DNA of 30,195 nt from IMG/VR virus record IMGVR_UViG_3300045972_000788, positions 1-30,195 of that record. One strand, 5' to 3'. A model generated the notes under the pieces. That model saw only the letters and a list, made by a program, of their open reading frames with translations. It was not told where the DNA came from and ran no database searches. A program made the position numbers and the translations under genes. This document shows, in pieces, positions 8,701-16,308 of this stretch; the stretch's first letter is position 1; each line of letters starts with the position of its first letter. The stretch comes from a virus.

Positions 8701-9013
8701 GGGAGCGGCCGATCAGACCCGCGCCATAATCGAACCCGCTGCGCAGGTCATGCACTTTGTCCAGCGTCGGCGTGTCTGCGGTCAGGCGCTCGGCCTCCTG
8801 CTGGGAGGCCACGGACTGCGCGCGCTGATTCGCCGCGAAGTCGTTGGCTCCAGCCAGCTCACCGCCCTGGCCGAGCAGCGCATGGGTCTGGCCGGCGATG
8901 TCGCTGGCTCCGGCGCGCAGGCCACGCGTGAAGGCCGACCCGTTGTCAGGGGCAATCGGCGGGGCGGCGGTTTCGTTGCCAACGATCGCGTCAATCCGGT
9001 TCAGGATTCCCAT
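2795..9013 (-). CDS. Giant virion/ejection protein with HExxH motif and LPD38-like C-terminal domain (2072 aa)
   Basis: Probable internal virion protein that leaves the capsid with the DNA. Residues about 85-300 are Gly/Ala-rich with several hydrophobic stretches, as in ejection proteins that form a trans-envelope conduit. A charged coiled-coil lies near 864-945. A zincin-like HESLH motif is at 1245-1249, with EER.AY about 54 residues later (E1299/E1300 as a possible third ligand). The C-terminal third (about 1650-1990, around NNWVDGAVLRPDQS at 1876 and the following MKQFAFSFQD) resembles the large polyvalent protein-associated domain LPD38 found in giant phage proteins. Its ATG shares a base with the upstream stop (TAATG). 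Known podoviruses such as Bcep22-like phages also carry giant virion proteins. The family call is from pattern memory; enzymatic activity is inferred. Confidence 0.85.
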   Translation of the reverse strand: MGILNRIDAIVGNETAAPPIAPDNGSAFTRGLRAGASDIAGQTHALLGQGGELAGANDFAANQRAQSVASQQEAERLTADTPTLDKVHDLRSGFDYGAGLIGRSLPGLAAGVAGATLMHGKGPLAGIAGMTLATAPSTIGGQFQAQQADPAQAQQDVLKRTLTGVGAGTAQAAAMSVVPQVVGGKLFAKAAEGAAAKVAMPFGRAVAENVPEAVLGNAAAGAANAGIGQQAAGYLNPNRDASNDTSEMLHGAAEGALMGAPFAALGIAGSMRGKKAGGAVEAPLARSTDAERATGVPLDGSTPPAAPAPKTFSDKVSDLGSGLKADPVTGEDHVQAAGGIVHGDTPETALAKDTQGNAQATTKAQNTIQKLLADPDASQFHEALGQLDPTSSNGQMEISKINAQQFTNKRVRSSIDEANAALDALKTDEVGTRYSKDASGLDKGIYEHMDTPEFRSMNPADQKNAATLVRNVMDIGQDKGTLPVSAIRATVDAFGKDTVSRLTRIYDAMGSKDPVKVDSFYKALGQISDVQKSDNALTVAVRSALPEHLIDSTSTDQIRQFVQEMKDLTGERAFKDMSPAEQAVKKGQINDKLKETFGANADAVNEAFAKHAQGEADLVGTTPPDRTETAKSSDEHVESAPADEFALGKQNEQQTEDAYYGGGKKGGDFVERSDVARARYGDGETAHERIARMAQSEHPNGEVSFVSAKDYAKEHGIPDDQLNEMTKGRPDDHGMVIARDTPSREAFGFKDIDAMRIDSSKTSHYESKSRIDTGSGVILDAMRVAGEMMKKLPHTDYDEQGGLHRLARAFKEGIGAVSDHLSEAIDVPPETVVARRGGKDVTWGELQKLKSDTSKGEPDADPEHISKLKRDLNKLEVRQAKFEEHGLDPETRLRQHGGEPLTAREFADITEARGHWKELEKQRERLSNEIDRREAADNTQRIKDDAGKTDLTADENIHTAASGTKDVELQRKVGLDGAHLQTTTQGRSVIPKGSLDAGTVTKIGRGAIDNRISTYESSVTVSGRAVGKEARALFDHFDQLSPEHQAQLAKIIPFKDPRAVGGVLESLTKFYKGKFAEADGQQKWADTVAGEGGAQHAATLKGIERRNDPKSLQAMIDVLVKDKQPNEFKQKVIDAANDRIIALIDKDPTVTYAMLTKGNEEAKFATHADAESLSKEKIDPTKGSTADKQKAAYEAVTKIVGDHAEVNAAADMLYAAGSFKEKTDLHKAVINISKWAMDPTSVGYHESLHWFASHLRENGRPEVVAALGKVADSPYVRNFLREQFKDQPEVLKQIAESQEERTAYMFQFHANGMLKLGERGKTIMDHIGDLVRKVLGVWSNDQRAVHVMDYLKSGDYAKESGDRSAVYTKMMEVGRNKTLDYLHKSAEPLINLMDSVAGIGSARLHDTGIPALQKMADIVRLHGTKEGTDAGYLPAAGAAMRTISNEMVNKMGKFTFEEANEAFAAIALGKVGKNAAQQKLIDGMRSTLDGMHKYLQDAGVNVGNRGFGKDYVPRQWDSAYIASHQTEFKAMMQKYVDSGQYKGTVNELMSRLMRDEGSELESASTSARPGDQFVKKRDLSFITAEDALAFTEKNAMRVLTSYIKQGTRRAEWSRRFEKMTDAEAKTYDAMTTEQKRDFETNRKTPLDQLKADAVKQGATPEQMALAEKYLTGVTGQLGSEISPTTRKLFGQMMVYQNIRLLPMGFFSSLIDPVGVAVRGGSAKDVFNNFKRGIMEIPRGFQKNPKYDEGYHFAEDMGVIDNAVLQHVMGASYGLNAVGNKARAVNEQLFKWNLMEQMNTSQRVAGTEAAMGFLKKHKDGDFSVHSPRYLAELGLQPSDIKLNADGRVAARASDFEALGMKPEAAETASLKVRQAINNWVDGAVLRPDQSQKAIWMNDAHFSLIAHMKQFAFSFQDTILKRVVNEAKHGNYAPAVAMAGYIPVMLAADLTKGMIQGGGSQPAWKQDWGLDDYLASATQRAGLLGVGQFGVDAIKDLHHGGLAIGALGGPTLGQLAEIGSTVGGSRGFASTAIDSMPANSLWSGWLPNGITHPNAAGNQLASNEAVSTELNTTD

Positions 9014-10983
9014 TATTTAGCTCTCAGTCCGGCGTCGTACTGCGTGGATGGAAGCGCACCGATGTCGGGGAACAATGCGTTCGCCGGTTTTGCGTAGCGC
9101 AGGTTGTTGGCCCGGATTGTTCCGCCGTTGCGCAGGGTGAGCGTGTCGCTGCCGAAGAGGTGGCCTTCTGGTTTCTTGGTCGGATCAAGTTCGTACTGGC
9201 TAAGTCCCGAGTCCACCGCCGATGAACCGCCCGGAAAGATCGAGTGCGTCTCGGTCATCCGGTCCTTGATCGCAGCCTGGGAAACCAGCTGCTGCAGGTC
9301 ATCTGGGGCGAGCGCGGCATGACCTTTTTGTTCGAGGGTGTTGGCCAAATGCTGCGCCTCCGCATAGTGAGGGTTGTTTGGCTTGATGGCCCGAGCAGCG
9401 CTGATGCGCGAGCCGATTTCGTCATTGATCGCCTTGGCCGCAGCCCCCACTCGCGCCACGTCAGGAACCGTCTTGTCGCCCTCCTGCTTGGTGAAGATTG
9501 TCCCGAGCCGGTCCTCCACGCTCTTGGCCGCAGTCTCCCGCTCCTTGAAGTTGTTCTGCAGCTGCTCCTGTCCGAACTTCGCGTTGTTCAAGCCGAACTC
9601 ACGGTCAGCGTTCGACTGCACCCGCTGTGCCTGAATCTGCGCCAACTGGTTCGTCGCAGCGTTGTGGGCGATGGCGGTCTGGTTGGCGTTCGCTTGGGTC
9701 TGCTCGGTCGCACGGATGCCGGTGAGCGAAGTGTCGGCCTGAAGCGCCGCTTGCGAGCGCTGGGCGGCGACGGACTCGGTGTGCGCTTTCTGGTCCATCA
9801 GCAGCTTGGCGTCATTACCGCGGCCGCTGGCCATAGCCTGAGAAATCTGCGCGTCGATGACTGACGTGTCCGGCCCTTGCAGCGAGCGTGCGACGGCCGC
9901 ATCGGAGCGCGCGCGATCCTCACGACCGGTCGCTGCTTGGGCGTAGCCAGCTTGGCGCGACTGCTCGATGCCGTCACGCTGGTAGCGCGCGGCCTCTGCG
10001 CGCTGGGCAGCGAGCGGATCGACTGGGCCGGAGGCACGAAGGCCGGTGTCGAACTCGTTGGTGCCACCTTGGTTGCCGATCACCCGCACACCGTTCGGGG
10101 CTGTGGCCTGAAATGCACCACCCGCGCCTTGTCGCGCGAGATTGGCGTTGAATGTCTTGTCGTCGTCGTAGCTGGTGTCACCCGGCTGCAGCTGACCTGG
10201 CAGGAGATTCTTCGGTGCGGCAGGAGCGGCAGGCGCAGCAGCGGCTGCGCCGGGAGCACCTGCGGCCAGAGTTTTTGGGCGCGCGGCGATGATGTCGTTG
10301 GCCTTGTCTGACACGAGCTGGGTAGTCGGGTCAGTGATGCCGAGGTAGTCCGTCCCTTTCTTCAGGATGTCGGGGGCGAAGTAGCCCAAGCCACCGCCGA
10401 CGATACCACCCGCGAGTCCGCCAACAAAGCCACCGGCCGCTGTGCCGACTACAGGCACCGCCGAGCCCAGAGCAGCACCAGCGGCCGCGCCAGCCGAACC
10501 CAATGTGCTCGCTCCGGCGACACTGCCAGCAAAACGACCAGCGTGCTCTCCTGCGAGGGCGACTCGATCGGTGTCGTTGTCAAGTGCTGCTGATTGTTCA
10601 TTTGCTTGATACGCCTGGGCAGCACCGCCCGCCAAAACTCCGAGAGCGCCAGCACCCTTTAGGGCTTTCCCACCGTAGTACGATGCTCGCGCGCGAAGCC
10701 CCACTGGCGCGGACTCGGCGGCAGCAGGAGCGACGCCCTCGTTAATGACGCCAGCAGCATCACGAAAGTAGCCAGGCTTCACGCCGGGGGGCGCGGCCTG
10801 AGCGCTGGCCGTGGGCGCTGCGCCGGCAGTGCCGTCTATCGTGGGGAACGGCGTCGATCCCGGAGCCGCAGCGGGCGTTCCTCCGGGAAGCAGAGCCTTG
10901 GCCCCGTCGTAAAGGCTCTTCGCTTTGTTCATGAATCCACTGCGCAGTCCGTTGGCCACGTTCGGGTCTTGAATGCCGTCCAT
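9013..10983 (-). CDS. Gly/Ala-rich internal virion (ejection) protein, 656 aa
   Basis: Low-complexity virion protein. Residues about 110-206 hold repeated small-residue and Gly-zipper hydrophobic segments, suited to membrane insertion or helix packing. A Pro/Ala-rich linker lies near 240-260. Residues about 330-500 are long amphipathic, Gln/Ala/Arg-rich helices that look coiled-coil. The C-terminal 100 residues look globular. It sits directly upstream of the 2072-residue protein with a TAATG overlap, the usual paired arrangement of podovirus DNA-ejection proteins. The start has AGAGGT with good spacing. It follows an intergenic region that holds a terminator, so it probably begins a separate late transcript with the giant gene. 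Exact family not identified. Confidence 0.75.
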   Translation of the reverse strand: MDGIQDPNVANGLRSGFMNKAKSLYDGAKALLPGGTPAAAPGSTPFPTIDGTAGAAPTASAQAAPPGVKPGYFRDAAGVINEGVAPAAAESAPVGLRARASYYGGKALKGAGALGVLAGGAAQAYQANEQSAALDNDTDRVALAGEHAGRFAGSVAGASTLGSAGAAAGAALGSAVPVVGTAAGGFVGGLAGGIVGGGLGYFAPDILKKGTDYLGITDPTTQLVSDKANDIIAARPKTLAAGAPGAAAAAPAAPAAPKNLLPGQLQPGDTSYDDDKTFNANLARQGAGGAFQATAPNGVRVIGNQGGTNEFDTGLRASGPVDPLAAQRAEAARYQRDGIEQSRQAGYAQAATGREDRARSDAAVARSLQGPDTSVIDAQISQAMASGRGNDAKLLMDQKAHTESVAAQRSQAALQADTSLTGIRATEQTQANANQTAIAHNAATNQLAQIQAQRVQSNADREFGLNNAKFGQEQLQNNFKERETAAKSVEDRLGTIFTKQEGDKTVPDVARVGAAAKAINDEIGSRISAARAIKPNNPHYAEAQHLANTLEQKGHAALAPDDLQQLVSQAAIKDRMTETHSIFPGGSSAVDSGLSQYELDPTKKPEGHLFGSDTLTLRNGGTIRANNLRYAKPANALFPDIGALPSTQYDAGLRAK

Positions 10984-11052
10984 AATTTTACCTCTATCGT
11001 TGGTCTATCTTAGAACGAAGTGTAATTCATTAGACTCGTAGAGTCGAAGACG

Positions 11053-11083
11053 AAATAAAGTGGCATCAAGTGCCACTTTATTT
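11053..11083. terminator. Perfect 13-bp hairpin terminator after the lone membrane-protein gene
   Basis: AAATAAAGTGGCA at 11053-11065 pairs perfectly with 11071-11083 around a five-base loop. It overlaps the stop codon of the - strand membrane-protein gene (stop at 11082-11084). The arms end in A-rich and T-rich sequence, so it can act on both strands, although the U-run on the - strand is inside the stem and short. Confidence 0.75.
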
Positions 11084-11501
11084 ACTTTGCGCCGCTAAAC
11101 CCGGAAAGCATAAACCGGCCGAGATATAGCAACAGCCCTACTGCCCCGACAAACAAGAAAGGAGGGACCAGCAAGAGGGCAATTATTGGCAGGGTCGCGT
11201 CTTTTGCAACATGCTGAATCGCCCAAGCGCCCGTCGCACAAGCGCCTATGGTGTAGGCGACAACCAACACAAACGTCAAAAGCGGGCCTTCGGCCCATAA
11301 CAGTTCCAAGACGATTCCTTTGTATGCCTCCGGGTCAAATGATAAGGGGATCACGAACACGAATGCCATCGGGAACATCACGAACCAATTCACGTCCGCC
11401 CCCGGAGCCTGCCCGTAGACGAACATCGCGCCCAGCGTGCCTACCGCCGTGAGGCAGTAGGCAATTACCGTCAATCTTAGAAACCCTCGGGACCAGTTCA
11501 T
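11082..11501 (-). CDS. Hypothetical four-helix membrane protein (139 aa), moron-like
   Basis: Strongly hydrophobic protein with four likely membrane segments at about residues 8-31, 38-56, 67-95 and 103-133, joined by short loops. The N-terminus (MNWSRGF) is short and basic. It is not a recognised holin and is far from the lysis cassette. It lies between a tail protein and the ejection proteins, separated from its upstream neighbour by 41 bases and followed by its own hairpin terminator. That self-contained arrangement is typical of moron genes such as those for superinfection exclusion or lysogenic conversion. The ribosome site (GAGAAG) is modest. Function is inference only. Confidence 0.65.
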   Translation of the reverse strand: MNWSRGFLRLTVIAYCLTAVGTLGAMFVYGQAPGADVNWFVMFPMAFVFVIPLSFDPEAYKGIVLELLWAEGPLLTFVLVVAYTIGACATGAWAIQHVAKDATLPIIALLLVPPFLFVGAVGLLLYLGRFMLSGFSGAK

Positions 11502-11542
11502 GTCTTCTCGCCAGTTGGTTAAACGGGCATTATGGTACCGCT

Positions 11543-13519
11543 TTACTGGTTCGTAAAGTTGTGGTTGGTCGAGGTTGTGGTTCCGTTGTTCGTGCTCGTG
11601 TTGGTGCTGGTGCGTGGATCGGTCGCCGACAGGTCCGTCGAGTACGACGATGCAAGCGCGGCACTGACGCTGCCCGAGAACGAGTTCGAGATGCTGCCCG
11701 ACAGATTTACCGACGACAAAGCGGACGCCGCCATCTGGGCCGATACCTGCGCCCCGCTCTTGGCCGCTTCAATCAGCAGGCTCATTTTCTGCACCAGCTT
11801 GTCGATGTTTGCCTTGGCCACGTCGATGCGCACCCCAGCCGACGCTTGGAGGTACTGCACCTCGGACCGGTACGCCTCAGCCTCGGCGCCCATCCGCCCC
11901 GTCTGGCCCTGCACCTGTGCTGCGTACAGCTGGGTCTGCTTGCCGAAGATATCAGCCACCGCGCCAACGCGGCTGGCTTCAGCCGAGACTTGCGTGCGGT
12001 AGATTTCGGTGCGGGCCTTGAACAGATCGAGTGGCACGTCGCGGCCCAGCTTGATCTCCATGTTCTTGGCTGCGACCTTGGCGTCGACCAGCGACTTGAA
12101 GCCATCGACCTGGCCACGGTACGCATCGGTCTGGGCCTTGTAGACCTCGACCTTCGATACCTCGGCGCGCACGTTGGTGGCGTAGCCCTCGTACTCAGCG
12201 GCTTTGGCGCGCACCGTCTCGGCGTAGGCACCGACCTGTGCAGCGAACGAGTCGATCTGCAGCTTGTTGATACCGGCCTGTGCGTTCACGGCCTCGACTT
12301 GCGCGCGGAAGATGTCGACCACAGCGCGCGCGGCAGTCACTTGGGTAGCGTAAATCTGCGCGTTCTGCTCGTTCAACGTCCCGATCAGTTTCTGCCCTTC
12401 CAGGTCGGAGCGGTATTTCTCCAGCTTGGTCAGCTCGGCCTGGATCGCAGCCTTCCACTGATCCACCTTGGCCGAGTACGCCTGCACGTCGGCAGCGTAC
12501 CGGGAGATGGCTTGCTGCGCGATGTCGATGCCGACCTGCTGCGCGTACTTCGCGCTGTCGAATGCCCGCTGCGCGATCTGGTTGTTGTAGGTGATCAGCT
12601 CGGCCTCGACCTTGAACGCTTCGCCAAACGCGAACTTGCGGTTCTCGATCTCCATCTCGGCCTGCTTGATCATCACGTCGCGGGACAACGCACTGTTAGC
12701 GTCTTGCGCACCCTGCGCGGCGTCCTGCAGCTCGACCGACAACATGCCCGGTGGCTTGGCGAAGCCACGCTGGGCGAACGAGCGGATCGCCTCAAGTCCT
12801 TTGCGCATTGAGTTCGTGGTCTCACGCGAGCGGCCCCGGTCCCAGATGGCCTGCTCGACGGCTGGGGCCAGCCCAGTCGATGCGCCGGTGATCCAGGCAT
12901 CGAGCTGGGTGCGCAAGTCCGTCAGCAGAGATGATGTGTAGTTCGTGTCGGCGAAGCTGAAGATGTACTGCGCGGCCAGCGGCGAGTTCGGTGCAACGGC
13001 AGTGAACGTCGGCAGCGCCAGCAGTGGCGAGGTCGGCACCGAGATGCCCAGCAGCGTCGGCACAGTTGGCAGCGTCACGGTCGGGGCCGACGGCACGGTC
13101 AGGTTGGGCAGCGTCGGGGCGGTCGGCAGCGTGGCTACCAGAGCGGCTGGCGAGGACGGCAGCGTGACCACCGGCAGAGCGGCCGTGAATGTCGGGACGG
13201 TACCGGCATCAAACGCAGTAATCGCGTCGAAGGTCGGTGCGGTCGGCGCGGTCTGGGCGGCGAACACCAGATCAGTCGGCGCTGATGGTGAGGTCGGGGC
13301 CACGAAGGCTCCGATTGTCTTCGACGTTGCGGCCAGCGCGTCGGTCAGCACCGGCAGGGTCGAGAGCGCCGTGGCCTGAGTCTGGATGCCGGCCAGGAAC
13401 GTGTTGGCGTTTGTTACGGCGGTTGAGGCGTACCCCTGCGCGTTGTCCCACCCGCTCTGGACAAGACTGCCGGCGTTATTTGTCGGGACGGAAAAGGCTA
13501 CTGGTGATGGGCTGGGCAT
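11543..13519 (-). CDS. Tail protein with Pro-rich neck and long helical rod (658 aa)
   Basis: Virion-type protein of three parts. Residues about 75-185 are a Pro/Thr/Val-rich repetitive segment with recurring PTAPT and LPTVPT-like units. Residues about 205-610 form a very long helical region with a recurring pattern of Tyr/Phe, Gln-Val and Ala (for example AAQVGAYAETVRAK) that suggests a coiled-coil rod. The last 45 residues are Ser/Thr/Asn-rich. I recall similar proteins only as unnamed phage tail or structural proteins. Start ATG 13519 is supported by the AAGGAG site six bases upstream. It follows two tail-protein genes and precedes the ejection genes, consistent with a tail tip, needle or internal rod. 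No enzymatic motif is seen. Confidence 0.75.
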   Translation of the reverse strand: MPSPSPVAFSVPTNNAGSLVQSGWDNAQGYASTAVTNANTFLAGIQTQATALSTLPVLTDALAATSKTIGAFVAPTSPSAPTDLVFAAQTAPTAPTFDAITAFDAGTVPTFTAALPVVTLPSSPAALVATLPTAPTLPNLTVPSAPTVTLPTVPTLLGISVPTSPLLALPTFTAVAPNSPLAAQYIFSFADTNYTSSLLTDLRTQLDAWITGASTGLAPAVEQAIWDRGRSRETTNSMRKGLEAIRSFAQRGFAKPPGMLSVELQDAAQGAQDANSALSRDVMIKQAEMEIENRKFAFGEAFKVEAELITYNNQIAQRAFDSAKYAQQVGIDIAQQAISRYAADVQAYSAKVDQWKAAIQAELTKLEKYRSDLEGQKLIGTLNEQNAQIYATQVTAARAVVDIFRAQVEAVNAQAGINKLQIDSFAAQVGAYAETVRAKAAEYEGYATNVRAEVSKVEVYKAQTDAYRGQVDGFKSLVDAKVAAKNMEIKLGRDVPLDLFKARTEIYRTQVSAEASRVGAVADIFGKQTQLYAAQVQGQTGRMGAEAEAYRSEVQYLQASAGVRIDVAKANIDKLVQKMSLLIEAAKSGAQVSAQMAASALSSVNLSGSISNSFSGSVSAALASSYSTDLSATDPRTSTNTSTNNGTTTSTNHNFTNQ

Positions 13520-13534
13520 TTTGTGCTCCTTGGA

Positions 13535-14536
13535 TTATCCGTTGAAGAAGATTGTGCTGGAGATGTTGTCGCGCGGGATTACGGTGAGCGCCATCGCTGT
13601 GCTGTACTGGTACCCGGAAAATGCGCCGATTGGGTAGAGGACGCCGCCATAGGTGTAAGCCGCCTGCCTGTTCACGTTGGCGATTGCGGCCCCGCTCATT
13701 GAAGTCGGTCCTCCGGCAGTTGGGCCGTTAGAGATAGGCGTAGGGAACAGCCCCAGGATAGATTGAAACCCTGAGTTACCGGTCGAGGTCGATCTCAGCT
13801 GCCCCTGAAAGGTACCGCCAGCAGTGGCGGTGTATGCGACGCTCCACTGAATCGTCGTCCCGAGGGTGTAGAAGTAGCTCCCCCCTGGAAAGGCGCAGGC
13901 ATGGTTTGTCGAGTACGCGAGGGTCACGACTGACGCTTGGTAGGCGGCATCGTTGCCGCTCAACAGCGCGCCATAGGAGGCCATCGTCGGTCCCGACTGT
14001 GTCGTCTTTCCGCTGGTACAGCCGACGATGTATCGGCCGTTTGCAGAGATGCCGTGCGCCTCACTGGCATAGCCGCCTGACCCGATTCCGAGCTTTGTCA
14101 GTCCGCCCAGCGAGCTGAACTTGAACGCCAGGCGATTGTCGTATGACCCATTCTGAGTGCAGTACCCGACGACGATGATCTCGGGCGCCTGCACCTTCGT
14201 CAGCTCGACCGACCCGTTGCCAGTGACATGGACCAGATCAGTGAAGGTCTGATCGAGAGCGGCAGCGATGGCGGCAGGGTTATACTCGTTCACGACCTCG
14301 ACCTCTGCCACAGCATCCTCGGGCGCGATAGGGATCACCGGCGAGTGGATCGACACGAAGTCCTGGCCGAAGATACTGGCGAGCTGAATGATAGTGCCGT
14401 CAGGGTACTCAACTGTGCGCATCATCTGCTGCAGCCCGCCGAGCCGCATCATGTTCTTCATGATCTCCAGCTGCGCGTTTCCCGCCCCGATAAAAGTGAA
14501 GGCAGTGTCGCGGTCGCCGGAGAAACTTTTACGCAT
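13535..14536 (-). CDS. Putative tail protein, 333 aa
   Basis: Unrecognised, probably beta-rich protein placed among tail genes. ATG 14536 is preferred over the earlier in-frame ATG at 14572 because it gives an eight-base overlap with the upstream stop and has GGGAG about nine bases upstream. The N-terminal 100 residues include a helical part (AQLEIMKNMMRLGGLQQMM), then IIQLASIFGQDFVSIHSPV. The C-terminal two thirds are rich in Gly, Ser, Thr and Tyr, as in receptor-facing tail parts. One short stretch (HGISANGRYIVG) resembles a beta-propeller blade motif, but I do not see repeats of it. A structural role is inferred from context. Confidence 0.65.
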   Translation of the reverse strand: MRKSFSGDRDTAFTFIGAGNAQLEIMKNMMRLGGLQQMMRTVEYPDGTIIQLASIFGQDFVSIHSPVIPIAPEDAVAEVEVVNEYNPAAIAAALDQTFTDLVHVTGNGSVELTKVQAPEIIVVGYCTQNGSYDNRLAFKFSSLGGLTKLGIGSGGYASEAHGISANGRYIVGCTSGKTTQSGPTMASYGALLSGNDAAYQASVVTLAYSTNHACAFPGGSYFYTLGTTIQWSVAYTATAGGTFQGQLRSTSTGNSGFQSILGLFPTPISNGPTAGGPTSMSGAAIANVNRQAAYTYGGVLYPIGAFSGYQYSTAMALTVIPRDNISSTIFFNG

Positions 14537-16187
14537 ATTCGCGTCGCTCCCGGATCGTCGGAACGACATCAATCACGTCCAGCGAGAAGTCCGCGCCGAG
14601 CGTGTTCTGGATCGAGAACTGCCAGTACCGCCCACTCAGCCCCTTGCTCAGTTTGACGCGGCTTCCATGCAGCGCGTCGCCCAGCAGAGTCGGCAGCACG
14701 GACTGGACAATCGAGCTGCTGTCGATCGCCACGGTAAGGGTCAGGTTGCCAGCCGAGCGGTACCCGACATACGCGCGTTCGATGCTCTTGCTGAAGGCGG
14801 ACTTGAAGTCGGTGATGCCGAACTGAATCCGCGCCGCAACCGGTGTGCCTGCATCGGTGTCGCCGACCAGCTCATAGACGCCGTCGGCCTTGGCCCCGAG
14901 GTACGCCCCGTTGAACGTGGCGAAGCTGTTGAACGCGAAGTTCGTGTAGGTGGACACGGCCTTGTTCTCGCCGCGCATCGTGACCGCGCCGGAGTCAGTG
15001 ACTGCCAGGAAGCGGTTCATCTCCGAGATGAACAGCGCCGCGCCGTTGCCGCTGGCTGCGATCTCGCAGCGCCCGCGCGTCTGGTTGTCGATCTCCATCA
15101 TCGGCTTGCCCACGCAGATCCCATGCACCGACAGCCATACCGGCAGCTGGCGCGCGCCGGTCGCGCCGTCGCCGATCAGCGTGCCCTCGGCATACACCAG
15201 CGTGCTAGGAATCACGCCATAGTTCAGCTTGGGGATGTACTGGAAAGTCTCTGGCCCATCGCCCAGCAGCACACCGGTGTCCTGCGCGGTGCCGATGAAC
15301 AGGCCCGGAGCCAAGCGGTCCTCGAACGGCGCGATCATCGTGACGACGCTGCCGAGGTCGATGTAGTTGCGCGGGTCGAACAGCTCATGGGCGAACGGTT
15401 CCGACATATACAGGATCGATCCTACCGCCACGAACATGCGGCCCTTGTAGTGGCCGACCAGCTGCCCAGCCGGCGCTGGCTGCATGAACTGCGTCAGCAG
15501 GGGCAGGGTCAGCCCGCTCACGTCGGTGGCGAAGATCGTGTAGGAGGTCAGCGCGTTCGGGATCGACATCGCCAAGTACAGCATGTCGCCGTTCGGCGGC
15601 GACAGGTAGATGTTCTTCGTCGTCACAGTCGGGTCTGTCGAGGCCGGGATACCCAGCAGGATCGTGGACCCGGCCGTGACCTGGATTACACCGGCCTGCA
15701 GCGCACCGGACTCTTGGCCGTCTGCGCGCGAGTGCGTCACGACATACTGGTACGTGCCAGGCGGGATCGTGCCACCGGTGAGCGACGCAGCGGGCAGCGC
15801 CGGGACAGGCAGACCCCACGTGCGCACGACGCCATTGTCGTATACGCCGGTGGTCACGCCGTTGGTGAAGTACACCCGGTCGGTCGGGCGGCAGTAGGAC
15901 ATACGCCCAGCGGTGACGGCGCCCAGCGGCGTGCTGGAGAAGTCGGCGTTCAGGCGGTTCAGCTGCGTGCCGGCCACGAAAAGGCCGAGACTGTCCTGCG
16001 CCCAGAGTGAGGACACTGCGGCGGCGACGGCGCGGCGGGTGTATCCGTTTCGACGCGAGGCCGCGCCGGACTTCTCGATGTCGACATTTTCAGCGACGAC
16101 CATGTCCCCCGACGTGAAGCGCTCGGGCGCGACATCGTTGCGGATTCCATTGAACGCACGATAGGACACTTCGTTTTTCGCTGCCAT
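14529..16187 (-). CDS. P22 gp10-like packaged-DNA / tail stabilisation protein (552 aa)
   Basis: Likely tail accessory protein that plugs or extends the portal-adaptor assembly and keeps packaged DNA inside the head. The N-terminus (FNGIRNDVAPERF, then DMVVAENVDIEKSGAASRRNGYTR) is the familiar opening of phage stabilisation or tail-hub proteins, which list the proteins' start of a beta-propeller-like fold. Repeated beta elements follow, and the C-terminus carries DGVYELVGDTDAGTPVAARI and KSIERAYVGYRS, also typical. Length is close to that of P22 gp10 (about 470) and related proteins. It follows the lysis cassette with a 121-base gap, and its stop overlaps the next tail gene. The family assignment is by pattern; no alignment was run. 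Confidence 0.75.
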   Translation of the reverse strand: MAAKNEVSYRAFNGIRNDVAPERFTSGDMVVAENVDIEKSGAASRRNGYTRRAVAAAVSSLWAQDSLGLFVAGTQLNRLNADFSSTPLGAVTAGRMSYCRPTDRVYFTNGVTTGVYDNGVVRTWGLPVPALPAASLTGGTIPPGTYQYVVTHSRADGQESGALQAGVIQVTAGSTILLGIPASTDPTVTTKNIYLSPPNGDMLYLAMSIPNALTSYTIFATDVSGLTLPLLTQFMQPAPAGQLVGHYKGRMFVAVGSILYMSEPFAHELFDPRNYIDLGSVVTMIAPFEDRLAPGLFIGTAQDTGVLLGDGPETFQYIPKLNYGVIPSTLVYAEGTLIGDGATGARQLPVWLSVHGICVGKPMMEIDNQTRGRCEIAASGNGAALFISEMNRFLAVTDSGAVTMRGENKAVSTYTNFAFNSFATFNGAYLGAKADGVYELVGDTDAGTPVAARIQFGITDFKSAFSKSIERAYVGYRSAGNLTLTVAIDSSSIVQSVLPTLLGDALHGSRVKLSKGLSGRYWQFSIQNTLGADFSLDVIDVVPTIRERREYA

Positions 16188-16308
16188 GCTGACTCCGGGG
16201 ATTTAAATTAGGTGGACCGCCGCAACACAAGGAGTTAGCCACGACGGTCTCATAGGGGTTTTGCAGGTTTCATGGTTCCCGCTCGCAGCCCACCCTCTAC
16301 TGGGGCTC

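Noticed and set aside
2795-9013. Virion RNA polymerase of the N4 type in the giant protein
   Set aside because: The capsid protein is N4-gp56-like and the protein is very large, but I could not find T7/N4-type polymerase motifs in it.
6422-9097. Long + strand open frame of 891 codons opposite the giant virion gene, plus other long opposite-strand frames
   Set aside because: The - strand frame has protein-like composition, overlaps its neighbour as expected and carries recognisable motifs. The + strand frame is Arg/Leu/Val/Gly-rich without motifs or a ribosome site, typical of the shadow of a GC-rich gene.
16188-16308. Possible small gene or terminator in the gap between the gp10-like gene and Rz
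   Set aside because: Only a seven-codon frame (MKPAKPL) and a five-base-pair hairpin without a T-run are present.
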